Assembly: GCF_000820845.2 (NCBI RefSeq)
Contig: NZ_CBXV010000005.1
Coordinates: 124,001-188,000, forward strand
Reading direction: 5' to 3'
DNA: 64,000 nt
DNA from: Pyrinomonas methylaliphatogenes
Lineage (GTDB): Bacteria > Acidobacteriota > Blastocatellia > Pyrinomonadales > Pyrinomonadaceae
Position numbers and translations under genes: made by a program. Positions 18,559-28,052 of the stretch are shown here, piece after piece; within the stretch, counting starts at the first letter, position 1; each line of letters begins with the position of its first letter. Under the pieces are notes generated by a model. That model saw only the letters and a list, made by a program, of their open reading frames with translations, did no database searches and was not told the origin of the DNA.

Positions 18559-19959
18559 ATGCGCATCGCGATGCTGGCCCCGATCTCGTGGCGCGTCCCG
18601 CCGCGCCATTATGGTCCGTGGGAGCGAGTCGTCTCGCTGATCACGGAAGGGTTGGTCGCGCGCGGCGTGGATGTGACGCTTTTTGCGACGGCGGATTCGA
18701 TCACGCGCGCGCGACTCGTCGGAGTCTGTCCGCGGCCATACTCGGAGGATCCGTCAATCGACCCGAAAGTCTGGGAGTGCCTTCATATCTCCGCGGTCTT
18801 CGAGCGGGCCGATGAATTCGACCTCATCCACAACCATTTCGATTTCCTTCCGCTCTCCTATAGCGGATTGGTCAAGACGCCGGTGCTCACGACGATCCAC
18901 GGGTTCTCTTCCGAGCGCATCGTTCCCGTCTACGAGAAATATGACGGGCGCGCCTACTATGTTTCGATCAGCAATGCGGATCGCCATCCGCGGCTGCACT
19001 ATGTCGCGACCGTCTATCACGGCATCCCGCTCGAGGAGTTCACGCTGCGGCGCGAGCCGGGCGATTATCTGCTCTTTTTCGGGCGCATCCATCACGACAA
19101 GGGCGCACGCGAGGCGATCGAGGTCGCGCGGCGCACGGGCGAGCGGTTGATCATCGCCGGCATCATTCAGGACCAAGAGTATTTCGCGCGCGAGGTCGAA
19201 CCTTATTTGAACGAGCGGATACGCTACATCGGATCGGTCGGCCCCGATCGTCGAGACGAGATCCTCGGCGGTGCGAAAGCGCTGTTACATCTGATAAACT
19301 TCAACGAGCCGTTCGGGCTGAGCATGGTCGAGGCGATGGCATGTGGCACGCCCGTGATCGCCACGCCGCGCGGCTCCGTGCCTGAGATCGTCGTCGATGG
19401 CGAGACAGGCTTCCTCGTGCGCTCAATCGATGAGGCCGTTTCCGCCATCGCGCGCATCAAGGAGTTGGATCGCGCGCGCGCACGCCTCCATGTGGAGCGC
19501 AACTTCAGCCAAGATCGGATGGTCGAAGAATACCTACGGGTTTACAAGGAGGTTTTGAGGATGGAAGAGACGAAGAGAGAGGGATCGGCGCGCAGTTCAA
19601 CCGCTGCCACCTCGCCGCTTTATGACGAGCGGCCGTGGGGCAGTTTCACCGTGCTCGACGAAGGGCGCGGCTATAAAGTCAAACGGATCGAGGTCCTGCC
19701 TCACAAGAGGCTGAGTTATCAGCGCCACGCACACCGCTCCGAACATTGGATGATGGTGCAGGGGACGGGCAAGGTGACGCTCGATGGTCGAGAGATCATC
19801 GTCCCGACGGGGGAGACGATAGATATACCCCAAGGCGCCGCGCATCGCATCGAGAATCCAGGCGACGAGAAGCTAATCTTCATCGAGATCCAACGCGGCG
19901 ATTATCTGGGCGAAGATGACATCGTGCGTTTGGAAGACGATTTCGGGCGCGTTTCTTGA
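18559..19959 (+). CDS. GT4 glycosyltransferase fused to a mannose-6-phosphate isomerase-type cupin
   Basis: The 466-residue protein has a GT4 glycosyltransferase at residues about 1-340. It begins MRIAMLAPISWRVPP and carries LFFGRIHHDKGAREAIEV and the retaining-GT motif NEPFGLSMVEAMACGTPVIA. A linker of charged and Ser/Thr residues leads to a C-terminal cupin (about 360-460) with PWGSFTVLDEGRGYKVKRI, HAHRSEHWMMVQGTGKV and IPQGAAHRIENPG. These match the type II phosphomannose isomerase domain usually found at the end of ManC. The fusion is unusual and ties the cluster to mannose metabolism. The ATG at 18559 is preferred over an upstream TTG; no strong Shine-Dalgarno is visible. Confidence 0.87.
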   Translation: MRIAMLAPISWRVPPRHYGPWERVVSLITEGLVARGVDVTLFATADSITRARLVGVCPRPYSEDPSIDPKVWECLHISAVFERADEFDLIHNHFDFLPLSYSGLVKTPVLTTIHGFSSERIVPVYEKYDGRAYYVSISNADRHPRLHYVATVYHGIPLEEFTLRREPGDYLLFFGRIHHDKGAREAIEVARRTGERLIIAGIIQDQEYFAREVEPYLNERIRYIGSVGPDRRDEILGGAKALLHLINFNEPFGLSMVEAMACGTPVIATPRGSVPEIVVDGETGFLVRSIDEAVSAIARIKELDRARARLHVERNFSQDRMVEEYLRVYKEVLRMEETKREGSARSSTAATSPLYDERPWGSFTVLDEGRGYKVKRIEVLPHKRLSYQRHAHRSEHWMMVQGTGKVTLDGREIIVPTGETIDIPQGAAHRIENPGDEKLIFIEIQRGDYLGEDDIVRLEDDFGRVS

Positions 19960-20065
19960 AGCGGCGAAGCCGATGCGTGGCGATCGTCTCCATCTTCTAA
20001 CCACGCGCTAGATCGCTCGGCCAAATGAAACCGGGCGGCGTGGCATAAACTTCAACGCTTCGACT

Positions 20066-21295
20066 ATGTTCCGACTGGGCATCAACTACTGGCCCGCACG
20101 CAGCGCGATGCGTTGGTGGCGCCGTTTCGATGCCGGTGAAGTCGAACGCGATTTCGCGCGCATCCGTTCCGCTGGATTCGACACGGTGCGGATCTTCCTC
20201 CTCTGGGAAGATTTTCAGCCCGCGCCCGAATATATCGCCGAAGAGATGTTGCGGCGATTGGTGCGGGTCGCCGATATCGCCGCGCGTTGCGATCTGGCGC
20301 TTATGCCGACGCTGTTCACCGGTCACATGAGCGGCGTCAATTGGTTGCCCTTGTGGGCCGTGGATTTCGACGCGCCCGCGGCGCCGCAGCGATTCCGCAT
20401 CGTCGCACAGGATCAAGTGATCGAAGCCGTTCCGCGGAACTGGTACGTCGATGAAGAGATCGTCGAAGCTCAAGCGCTGCTCGCTCGTTACGTTGCGGAG
20501 GCGCTCGGCGAGCATCCAGCCGTTTGGGCTTGGGATCTGGGCAATGAAAATTCGAATTGCGTCGTGCCGCCATCGCGCGCTTTGGCGGTCGCTTGGTTGG
20601 AGCGCATGGCGGGTGAGATCAGATCCGCCGATCGGGTTCATCCGATAACGATCGGTTTGCACATGGAGGATCTGGAAGAGGATCGCAAGCTCGGCCCGGT
20701 GGAGGCGGCGCGAGTCTGCGACTTCCTCTGCATGCATGGCTATCCGCTATATGCCGATTGGGCCGCTGGACCGACGGACGAAGCGCTCTTGCCGTTCCTC
20801 GGTCTGCTCACCTATTGGCTTGGCGGGCGCGAAGTGCTCTTCGAGGAGTTCGGCGCACCGACGATGCCGACCGACGCGAAGCTCGCGCAGACGATCGCCG
20901 ATCTGTCCACTTTCAAACTGCTTGCCGAAGATGAGGCAGCTTCTTATACGAAGCGCGCGCTTAACGCTCTTCACCGATTCGGTTTCATGGGAGCTTTCCT
21001 CTGGTGCGCGAACGATTACGATGAAGCGATTTGGGATGAGCCGCCCTTGGATCTAGCCGTACACGAGCGTTTCTTCGGATTGTGGCGCGCCGATGGGTCG
21101 GCTAAACCGGCGGTCGCTGAAATCTCTCCTTTCGTTGGGCGCGAGCGCCGCCAGTTGAACGCGGACTTCGAGTGGATCGGCATCGAGCGTGAACGTTTTT
21201 ACGCCAACCCGCGCCGCCATCTCGTCGCGCTCTACGCGCGATTCAAGGAGCATTTCGCCGAAGAGTTCCCTAGTTCGAGGGCGGTTGGAGAATGA
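20066..21295 (+). CDS. GH5-like (clan A) glycoside hydrolase
   Basis: The 409-residue protein is a TIM-barrel glycosidase of clan GH-A. Strand beta-1 is FRLGINYWP directly at the N-terminus. The acid/base Glu is in WAWDLGNENSN (about residue 162), and the nucleophile Glu is in VLFEEFGAP (about 270). No signal peptide is present, so it acts in the cytoplasm or is exported by another route. Cellulases, mannanases and beta-mannosidases share this fold. The neighbouring GH130 and GT4-cupin genes favour a mannan-type substrate, but that is inference. The start has no obvious Shine-Dalgarno. Confidence 0.8.
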   Translation: MFRLGINYWPARSAMRWWRRFDAGEVERDFARIRSAGFDTVRIFLLWEDFQPAPEYIAEEMLRRLVRVADIAARCDLALMPTLFTGHMSGVNWLPLWAVDFDAPAAPQRFRIVAQDQVIEAVPRNWYVDEEIVEAQALLARYVAEALGEHPAVWAWDLGNENSNCVVPPSRALAVAWLERMAGEIRSADRVHPITIGLHMEDLEEDRKLGPVEAARVCDFLCMHGYPLYADWAAGPTDEALLPFLGLLTYWLGGREVLFEEFGAPTMPTDAKLAQTIADLSTFKLLAEDEAASYTKRALNALHRFGFMGAFLWCANDYDEAIWDEPPLDLAVHERFFGLWRADGSAKPAVAEISPFVGRERRQLNADFEWIGIERERFYANPRRHLVALYARFKEHFAEEFPSSRAVGE

Positions 21296-21433
21296 CGAAT
21301 TGGATCTCTTACATCGATATTGCGGCCCGCTTGCGGTCCTGTTGAAAGCTGCTCGCCGGTTTGCTTCATCCGTCACCCTTCGGCTATCCTTGGCTTCGCC
21401 TTAAAATTCGGACCTGAGGAGGGGGAAACGAAA

Positions 21434-22033
21434 TTGAACAAGGGATTGGCTGCTAGTGCGTTAGCGCTTTCGGTGATCATCGCCGGGTGCGCGCAAAGCG
21501 AGCGCGTCGGCGAGAACGTCAATGCGAATGTCGCCTTAGCGGTGGCGAACGCCAACTCGGCAGAGCAAGCGCAACCTGGACCAGACAATACGGAGATCAC
21601 CGTGCGTGAGGAGAACGGCGTGCGAACCGAGACGCGCATCTTCCGCGATCCGAACAGCCGAATTGAAAAGGTTGTCGTCACGACCGACAGTAGCGGGCGA
21701 AAGACGGCGCGCGTCTATTCGCGCACGGGCGAAGTGAAGGAGTTGCCGGAGAACAAGGTCGCCGATGCCCTCAGCGCGACGGGAGACGCCTTGGCCGATG
21801 CTGCTGGGTTTGTCGTCGATAAATCCAAAGAAGCTGCGGGGGCGGTGAAAGAAGGGGCGAGTACGGCTGCTGAGAAGACCGCCGAAGGGGCGAAAACTAT
21901 TGGTGAGAAGACCGTCGAAGGGGCGAAGACCGTCGGGGAGAAAACGGCTACGGGAGCCAAGAAGGTAGGCGAAAAAGCGGTCGAGGGGACGAAGAAGGCC
22001 GGCAAGGCGGTCAAAGAGGCGGTGACGCCATAG
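21434..22033 (+). CDS. Lipoprotein with amphipathic 11-residue repeats (LEA-like)
   Basis: The frame is open from 21320, but TTG 21434 is the likely start because GAGGAGGGGG ends 8 nt upstream. It then begins with a lipoprotein signal, KGLAASALALSVIIAGCAQ, with the lipobox cysteine near residue 17. The middle is polar. The last third (about residues 135-199) is a run of 10-11-residue repeats built on EKTAEGAKTIG, EKTVEGAKTVG and EKTATGAKKVG. This resembles group 3/4 LEA and apolipoprotein-like helices, which are typical of desiccation- or membrane-associated proteins. No enzyme motif is present; the function is unknown. Confidence 0.7.
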   Translation: MNKGLAASALALSVIIAGCAQSERVGENVNANVALAVANANSAEQAQPGPDNTEITVREENGVRTETRIFRDPNSRIEKVVVTTDSSGRKTARVYSRTGEVKELPENKVADALSATGDALADAAGFVVDKSKEAAGAVKEGASTAAEKTAEGAKTIGEKTVEGAKTVGEKTATGAKKVGEKAVEGTKKAGKAVKEAVTP

Positions 22034-22100
22034 GGCGCTTCTCGAAGATTCGGAGGCGGTCGGCTCGCGGAGAAGTTGGGCGCTAGGCTGCGATTGATTG

Positions 22101-22106
22101 TATACT
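22101..22106 (+). promoter_or_regulatory. Candidate -10 box (TATACT)
   Basis: TATACT at 22101-22106 lies 42 bp before the start of the small CPCC protein gene. The best -35 candidate, TTGGGC, sits 19 bp upstream, which is long, so only the -10 box is proposed. Confidence 0.35.
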
Positions 22107-22148
22107 GGCTCCGCTTGAAGTGCCGGAATTCCGCTAAGGAGGTTTAAA

Positions 22149-22439
22149 GTGGCGGAGCGTTGGACGGTCGTCTGCCCCTGCTGCGAGGCGACGTTGATCA
22201 TCGATGCTCAAACGGGAGCGATCATCTCGCATGAGGAGAAAAGCAGACCTCTCGCCTCTTTTGAAGAGATGGCGCGCGAACTCGAAAAGCAGAAGCAGAG
22301 GCGCGAGCAGATCTTCCAACAAGAATTGGGTTCATTGCGCGAGCGAGAGCGGGTGTTGGAAGAGAAGTTCCGCGAGGCGATGAAGCGCGCCGAAAAGCGG
22401 GGAGAAGAGCCGCCTCTTAACCCACTGGATCTCGATTGA
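22149..22439 (+). CDS. Small CPCC-motif protein with coiled-coil tail
   Basis: This 96-residue protein opens with TVVCPCCEATLIIDAQTGAI, a pair of Cys-x-x-Cys-like ligands as in small zinc ribbons or redox sites, although only one CPCC knuckle is present. Residues about 38-85 form a highly charged Glu/Lys/Arg helix that is likely coiled coil. The GTG start at 22149 is well supported by TAAGGAGGT 6-7 nt upstream. Similar small proteins occur in other Acidobacteriota as conserved hypotheticals. No function can be assigned. Confidence 0.7.
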   Translation: MAERWTVVCPCCEATLIIDAQTGAIISHEEKSRPLASFEEMARELEKQKQRREQIFQQELGSLRERERVLEEKFREAMKRAEKRGEEPPLNPLDLD

Positions 22440-22556
22440 TGTCAGTGGCGCCCTCGCTATTTTGCGCGTTCGACTATCGAAAAGCGGCGCCGCCTCGCCA
22501 CGTGGAACCGAACTTCGTCTCATCATTTGAGGGCGATTCCCCCTTCGCGCCTCAGC

Positions 22557-24056
22557 TCAATTCTCCGGCCTCCATCGAAGGATGGGACGCCGTGCCGCGC
22601 TCGCTTCATCCAGACGGCTGATGCGCGTCGTGTGGGGTGCGCTACGCACGAGTTCCGGATCCTCTTCGGCTTCCCGCGCGATGGAGCGCATCGCTTCGAT
22701 GAACTGGTCCAGTTCTTCGCGCCCGACCGATTCGGTGGGCTCGATGAGCATCGCCCCTTGGACGATCAACGGAAAGTAGATCGTCGGCGGATGGAACCCG
22801 TAATCGATCAGCCGTTTGGCGATGTCGAGCGTGTGCACGCCTTTACGGGCTTGGCGTTTGTCCGTGAAGACCACCTCATGCATCGGCGGCGCGTCATAAG
22901 GTCTTTCGTAATCGCTCGCTAGATGGTGGGCCAGGTAACGCGCGTTCAGCACGGCGGTCTCGGTCGCTTCGCGCAGCCCATCCGGTCCGTGCGTCAAAAT
23001 GTAGGCGAGCGCGCGCAGCGCCATGCCGAAGTTCCCATAGAAAGCTTTGACGCGCCCGATCGAGTGCGGGCGGTCGTAGTCGAGGCGGAAGCGATCGCCA
23101 TCGCGCACCACGCGCGGGACGGGCAGGAAAGGCTCCAGTTCCTTCGTGCAACAGCATGGGCCGGAGCCGGGACCACCGCCGCCGTGTGGCGTCGAGAAGG
23201 TCTTATGTAGATTCAGATGGATGACATCTACGCCCATGTCTCCGGGGCGCGCCCATCCGACGAGCGCGTTCATGTTCGCGCCATCCATATAGACGAGCCC
23301 GCCAGCGTCGTGAACGATGCGGCAGATCTCTCGAATCTCCTTTTCAAAGAGGCCGAGCGTGTTCGGATTGGTGAGCATCAGACCGGCGACGTCGCCTGTC
23401 GCGCAGAGCTCTCGCAACTGGTCCAGATCGGTCAACCCTTCCGGCGTCGTTTTGACCGTTTTGACTTTGAAGCCCGATAGATGGGCGGAGGCTGGGTTGG
23501 TGCCGTGAGCCGAATCCGGGATGATCATCACGCTCCGCCCGTGCCTTTTGCCGTCGCGCGCATCCAAGAAGGCGCGGATCATCATGATGCCGGTCATCTC
23601 GCCATGCGCGCCAGCCGCCGGTTGCAGCGAGACTCCGGGAAGGCCGGTGATCTCTGCCAAATGCTCCTGCAGTTCGTAGATGACCTGCAACGCGCCTTGC
23701 GCGTCCTCTTCGGGCGTGAGCGGATGAAGATCGGCAAAGCCCGCAAGGCGCGCGATCCGCTCGTTCAATCGTGGATTGTACTTCATCGTGCATGAGCCGA
23801 GCGGATACATGCCGTGATCGACCGCGTAGTTCCACGTCGAAAGGCGTGTGAAATGGCGGACGACGTCGACTTCGCTCACTTCGGGCACGCCTTCGAGATC
23901 ATCATCGCGCCGCAACTCTCGTGGGATAAGGGCATCGAGCGGAGCCTCTTCGACATCGAGCTCAGGCAAGCGGTACCCGATCCTGCCGCGACGTGATCGC
24001 TCGAAGATCAGGTCTTCATTCTGTGTGATGTGTGGCGTCGCTTTCGTCAGCTTCAT
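22557..24056 (-). CDS. gcvPB: Glycine dehydrogenase (decarboxylating), subunit 2
   Basis: This 499-residue subunit is the C-terminal, PLP-binding half of the glycine-cleavage P-protein. It contains NPASAHLSGFKV, YMDGANMNALVGWARPGDMG and the PLP-lysine motif HLNLHKTFSTPHGGGGPGSGP. With GcvPA it decarboxylates glycine and passes the aminomethyl group to the lipoyl arm of GcvH. It is the last of four genes, gcvT-gcvH-gcvPA-gcvPB, 24 bp after gcvPA. Length and motifs are normal. Confidence 0.96.
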   Translation of the reverse strand: MKLTKATPHITQNEDLIFERSRRGRIGYRLPELDVEEAPLDALIPRELRRDDDLEGVPEVSEVDVVRHFTRLSTWNYAVDHGMYPLGSCTMKYNPRLNERIARLAGFADLHPLTPEEDAQGALQVIYELQEHLAEITGLPGVSLQPAAGAHGEMTGIMMIRAFLDARDGKRHGRSVMIIPDSAHGTNPASAHLSGFKVKTVKTTPEGLTDLDQLRELCATGDVAGLMLTNPNTLGLFEKEIREICRIVHDAGGLVYMDGANMNALVGWARPGDMGVDVIHLNLHKTFSTPHGGGGPGSGPCCCTKELEPFLPVPRVVRDGDRFRLDYDRPHSIGRVKAFYGNFGMALRALAYILTHGPDGLREATETAVLNARYLAHHLASDYERPYDAPPMHEVVFTDKRQARKGVHTLDIAKRLIDYGFHPPTIYFPLIVQGAMLIEPTESVGREELDQFIEAMRSIAREAEEDPELVRSAPHTTRISRLDEASAARRPILRWRPEN

Positions 24057-24080
24057 CGGAAAAGCTTCCCCCTTGATTGA

Positions 24081-25460
24081 CTATTCCCCGCTCAAAGACG
24101 TTGCGACGGAGCTGGCGGTCAATTCCTTCAGTCCCGCGACGAGCGCGTCGATCTCCGATCTTGTGTTCACTTCCGTGACGCAAACCAAAATGTCGTTCGG
24201 ACGATCGGGGAAATAGCGCGATAGCGCCAGTCCGCCCGTGATCTTTCGTTCCGCAGCCAATTGCTCGAGAAGCTCGTCGGCCCGGACCGGAGCGCGCACG
24301 ACGAACTCATTGAATCTCGGCGCCGAATGCGGGAGCGCGAAGCCCTCCAGTGACGCGAGCCGACGCGCTGCATAAGCCGCCTTCTGCGCGCATTGGTAGG
24401 CAACTTCTTGTAAGCCGCGCCTTCCCAGCGTCGTCATGTAGATGGTTGCCGCAAGGGCGACCAGACCTTCGTTCGTGCAGATGTTCGAGGTCGCTTTTTC
24501 GCGGCGTATGTGTTGTTCGCGCGCAGCGAGCGTGAGGACGAAACCGCGCCGTCCCTCTTTGTCCGAAGCTACGCCGACCAGACGACCGGGCATTTGGCGG
24601 ACGAAACGTTCGCGCGTGGCGAACAGTCCAACGTATGGCCCGCCGAAAGAGAGCGGGATGCCGAACGATTGTCCTTCCGCTACGACTATGTCTGCGCCGC
24701 ACTGGCCCGGCGGACGAAGCAGACCGAGCGAGAGCGCTTCGGTGATGACGACGATCAGAAGCGCGCCCACCTCATGCGCGCTTGCAGCCATCCTCTGCAC
24801 ATCTTCGAGGCAACCGAAGAAGTTCGGCGACTGGATGACGAGCGCCGCCGTCCGTTCATCTAGCGCTTTCTCGCGATCGATGACGGTTTGACCCGTTTGC
24901 TCGTCGTACCCGACGCGCGCCAGTTCGATCCCCGCGTGCTGAACATATGTGTGCACGACATCGAAATACTCCGGATGGATCGCCGTCGAGATGACGACGC
25001 GGCTGCGACCGGTTATCCGTTCGGCCATCAACACCGCTTCGGCGAGCGCCGTCGAACCGTCGTACATCGAAGCGTTGGCCACTTCCATCCCGGTCAGTTG
25101 ACAGACCAGCGTTTGAAATTCGAAGATCGCCTGAAGCGTGCCTTGCGAGATTTCCGGTTGATATGGGGTGTAGGCGGTGAAGAATTCGGCGCGCGAGATG
25201 AGATGATCGATGATCGTCGGCGCATAATGCCTGTAAGCGCCGGCTCCCAGAAACGATGGACGCCCAGCTGCGCGATTGCGCGCGGCGAGCCCTTCGAACT
25301 TGGCCAAGACTTCGGGTTCGGACATCGCCGCGGGCGTGCGCAAAGGAGCGCGCAGGAGCAGCTCTTCGGGGATCGAAGCGAAGAGCTGTTCGGCGCTCTC
25401 GAGGCCGATGGCGCGCAGCATCTCAGCGCGTTCTTCCGGTGAATTGGGAATGTAACGCAA
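24081..25460 (-). CDS. gcvPA: Glycine dehydrogenase (decarboxylating), subunit 1
   Basis: The 459-residue N-terminal half of the split P-protein. Motifs include the start RYIPNSPEERAEMLRAIG, FLGAGAYRHYAPTIIDHL, TAYTPYQPEISQGTLQAIFEFQT and ANASMYDGSTALAEA. The real start is most likely TTG at 25460, because homologues begin at this RYIPN sequence, AGGAG lies about 11 nt upstream, and it falls 2 nt after the gcvH stop. The frame is open further upstream but runs into gcvH. The split P-protein is the two-gene arrangement typical of many non-proteobacteria. Confidence 0.95.
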   Translation of the reverse strand: MRYIPNSPEERAEMLRAIGLESAEQLFASIPEELLLRAPLRTPAAMSEPEVLAKFEGLAARNRAAGRPSFLGAGAYRHYAPTIIDHLISRAEFFTAYTPYQPEISQGTLQAIFEFQTLVCQLTGMEVANASMYDGSTALAEAVLMAERITGRSRVVISTAIHPEYFDVVHTYVQHAGIELARVGYDEQTGQTVIDREKALDERTAALVIQSPNFFGCLEDVQRMAASAHEVGALLIVVITEALSLGLLRPPGQCGADIVVAEGQSFGIPLSFGGPYVGLFATRERFVRQMPGRLVGVASDKEGRRGFVLTLAAREQHIRREKATSNICTNEGLVALAATIYMTTLGRRGLQEVAYQCAQKAAYAARRLASLEGFALPHSAPRFNEFVVRAPVRADELLEQLAAERKITGGLALSRYFPDRPNDILVCVTEVNTRSEIDALVAGLKELTASSVATSLSGE

Positions 25461-25462
25461 CG

Positions 25463-25858
25463 CTATTCGATCTCCTGTCTGATGTAGTCTTCGTATTCGG
25501 CGGCGGTCAAAAGGCTGTCGATCTCGCTCGGATCGGAGAGGCGAATGCGGATCATCCACCCTTCGCCGTAGGGATCGGCGTTGACCTTCTCGGGTTCATC
25601 TTGGAGCGATTCGTTGACTTCGATCACTTCGCCCGATACCGGAGCGTAGACTTCGGAAACGGCCTTGACCGATTCGACCGATCCGAAGGCGTCGTGAGCG
25701 GCGAAGGTATCGCCGACGCGCGGTAATTCGACGTAAACTATATCGCCCAAAGATTGCTGCGCATGATCCGTGATGCCGATGATGCCGGTGTCGCCCTCGA
25801 CCCTGATCCATTCGTGATCTTTGCTGTAGTGCAGATCCTCGGGAACGTATGCTGCCAT
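25463..25858 (-). CDS. gcvH: Glycine cleavage system H protein
   Basis: A 131-residue lipoyl carrier. The lipoylation lysine lies in FGSVESVKAVSEVYAPVSGEV, and the N-terminus YSKDHEWIRVEGD is typical. The start ATG 25858 has GAGGAGGGG about 9 nt upstream; an earlier in-frame start at 25879 is rejected because it would place this Shine-Dalgarno inside the gene. It shuttles the aminomethyl group between P and T proteins and the dihydrolipoyl dehydrogenase, which is not in this window. Confidence 0.96.
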   Translation of the reverse strand: MAAYVPEDLHYSKDHEWIRVEGDTGIIGITDHAQQSLGDIVYVELPRVGDTFAAHDAFGSVESVKAVSEVYAPVSGEVIEVNESLQDEPEKVNADPYGEGWMIRIRLSDPSEIDSLLTAAEYEDYIRQEIE

Positions 25859-25942
25859 GGGATCTATTCCCCTCCTCAAGAATGAAAACGAGACTTTACA
25901 AGAGCGCGTTTTAAACTCTCACCGTTCGATCGTCGCTTAGGA

Positions 25943-27064
25943 TCATATCTTGCGAGGCCTTTTGTAAAAAGGCGTCGGTACGATGCGCGCCTTCGTCAAT
26001 CGCCCGCGAATGTCGATTTCGATCTCTTGTCCTACGCGCGCCGATTCTGAAGGGACATAGGCCAATCCTATGTTCTTCTTCAAGTACGGCGCTGGGCCAG
26101 CCGAAGTCACGCGCCCGCGCTTTTCGCCTGCGATGTAAACGTCTTGCCCGTCGCGCGCGATGCCGCGCTCGATCATCTCGAATCCGACGAGACGGCGCGG
26201 GACGCCTTCTTCCATCTGTTTGAGGAGCGCTTCGCGCCCGATGAAATCGCCTTTGTCAAATTTGCATATCCATTGCAATCCGGCTTCGAGCAGGGTTGTT
26301 GTCTCGTCGAGCTCGTGGCCGTAAAGCGCCATCGCCGCTTCGAGTCGCAGCGTGTTGCGCGCGCCGAGCCCACACGGTAGAACGCCATCGGGAGCGCCGT
26401 AGGAACCGGCGTCGAGCAACCGATCCCAAAGGTATTCAGCCTTCTCAGGCGCCGCATAGATTTCGAACCCGTCTTCGCCCGTGTATCCCGTGCGCGAGAT
26501 GATCGCCTTCACACCTGCGACTTCGCCTTGAAGGAAGTGATAGTATTTGATCCCGTCGAGCGGCACGTCGCTCAATCCCTGCAAGATACGTTGAGCGTCT
26601 GGCCCTTGGAGCGCGAGCTGGCAATACTCCGCGCTGACGTTCCGCAAGATGACCGCCTCATCGGAGCGATGGCTCGTGATCCAATCCCAATCCTTCTCGG
26701 TCGTCGCCGCATTGACGACGAGCAATAGATGGTCGGGCGAAAAACGGTAGATGAGAAGATCATCGATCGCCGTCCCCTGCGGCGTCGTTAGGACGGAATA
26801 TTGCGCTTGCCCATCGACGAGTTTAGCGACGTTGTTCGAAGTCAGACGATTGACGAAAGCGATCGCATCCGAACCGCGAACCTCGATCTCGCCCATGTGA
26901 GAAACATCGAAGAGGCCGGCATGCGTGCGCACGCGCATGTGCTCTTCGATGGTTCCAGCCGGATATTGCACGGGCATCTCCCAGCCGCCGAAATCCACCA
27001 TGCGCGCGCCTAAACGACGGTGGGCCTCGTTAAGCGGCGTCTTTTTAAGCAACGGCGCGGTCAC
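25943..27064 (-). CDS. gcvT: Aminomethyltransferase (glycine cleavage T protein)
   Basis: The 373-residue tetrahydrofolate-dependent T protein. It contains [37 protein letters not shown] and the folate-site region [16 protein letters not shown], then [23 protein letters not shown]. The start is GTG at 27064 with AAAGGGGA 6-7 nt upstream. It is the first gene of the gcv operon. The 180-bp leader upstream was read on the minus strand for glycine-riboswitch features and none were found, so regulation is unclear. Confidence 0.96.
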   Translation of the reverse strand: MTAPLLKKTPLNEAHRRLGARMVDFGGWEMPVQYPAGTIEEHMRVRTHAGLFDVSHMGEIEVRGSDAIAFVNRLTSNNVAKLVDGQAQYSVLTTPQGTAIDDLLIYRFSPDHLLLVVNAATTEKDWDWITSHRSDEAVILRNVSAEYCQLALQGPDAQRILQGLSDVPLDGIKYYHFLQGEVAGVKAIISRTGYTGEDGFEIYAAPEKAEYLWDRLLDAGSYGAPDGVLPCGLGARNTLRLEAAMALYGHELDETTTLLEAGLQWICKFDKGDFIGREALLKQMEEGVPRRLVGFEMIERGIARDGQDVYIAGEKRGRVTSAGPAPYLKKNIGLAYVPSESARVGQEIEIDIRGRLTKARIVPTPFYKRPRKI

Positions 27065-27246
27065 ATTCGTCCCCTTTGATCACTTCGCGCGAAAAGGTTG
27101 ATGACTGGTCATGGTGCAGAAGCGGATCAAACCGGAAAGCTAACATGCTGCGTTCGGTGCGTCAAGCGACGCCCGAGGATCGACGCCAGCGCCAATTTAA
27201 CGGATGGAGCCTCTCTGTCTGGCTATGGTTCGCGAGTTTGAGAGGG

Positions 27247-28050
27247 CTATCTCTTCCTGTCGCGCACGTCTACGCGATGGACGGCGAGGATGACGCGCAT
27301 GGTCTGCGGCCTTCGATCGAGCGAAGCTGGGACGAATGCCGGGGCGCGACGTAACGCCGCTTCCAATTCATTGAGCGCGCGAAGGTCATGTGGCGGTTGG
27401 ACGATCCCGGCCAGCGAGGCGTGTCCGCTGCTAAAGACATCGGCGATGACGACCATCTCATCGCGCGGTTCGCGTCTCGGCGGATCGTTCCATTCGAGCG
27501 AGGCGAGTGCGCCCTGTGGATTGAGGCTCGGCGATTCCGGAGTGAAGGGGGCGCGACTGGCCACATAGGCGAGGGGCGAAATCTGATTGTAAGGCATAGA
27601 ACCGTTCATCTCGTCGAGCCAGGCGACCCTTGAGGCGGCTTCCGAGGCGCGCTCCAGCTCGTAGAGCTTCTGTAGATGAGGTCGGATGGCGCTGAGCAGA
27701 GCGATGAAGAGGAAGAGCGAGGCCAGCGCGCCGATCGTGTACGGCATCACGCGGGGACGCAGCCAGCATTCTAACCGTTCGATGAGCGGGCGGGGCGGTG
27801 TTAATCGGCGCGCGGCGCGCTCGATGGCGAGCGCTTGATTGATCGTTTGCGAAAGATTGGCTGGAGGGGCGGGCGTTCGCAGCGCGCGAAGGCCGCGCAG
27901 GATGGCCTGCAATTCGACTGTTTGAGCGCGACAGACGGGACATTCGACCAGATGCGCCTCAATCGCCGTTCGTACGGCGGGCGGGATTTGGTCATCCAGG
28001 TAGAGCGGGATAGCCTGTTGTACCTCTTCGCAGATCATTGCTGTGCGCAT
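27247..28050 (-). CDS. Anti-sigma factor with N-terminal zinc finger
   Basis: The 267-residue protein has an N-terminal ZAS-like domain (about residues 5-42): CEEVQQAIPLYLDDQIPP and the zinc-binding HLVECPVC. A single transmembrane helix lies near residues 104-122 (YTIGALASLFLFIALLSAI). The last 140 residues would be periplasmic and have no recognised domain. It follows an ECF sigma gene on the same strand and would hold that sigma factor at the membrane. Start choice is between ATG 28050 and ATG 28038. The 28050 start abuts one arm of a long inverted repeat, which could hide its ribosome binding site. Confidence 0.83.
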   Translation of the reverse strand: MRTAMICEEVQQAIPLYLDDQIPPAVRTAIEAHLVECPVCRAQTVELQAILRGLRALRTPAPPANLSQTINQALAIERAARRLTPPRPLIERLECWLRPRVMPYTIGALASLFLFIALLSAIRPHLQKLYELERASEAASRVAWLDEMNGSMPYNQISPLAYVASRAPFTPESPSLNPQGALASLEWNDPPRREPRDEMVVIADVFSSGHASLAGIVQPPHDLRALNELEAALRRAPAFVPASLDRRPQTMRVILAVHRVDVRDRKR

Positions 28051-28052
28051 CC

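Noticed and set aside
27065-27246. Glycine riboswitch upstream of gcvT
   Set aside because: The minus-strand leader lacks the conserved core and the paired aptamer arms of that class.
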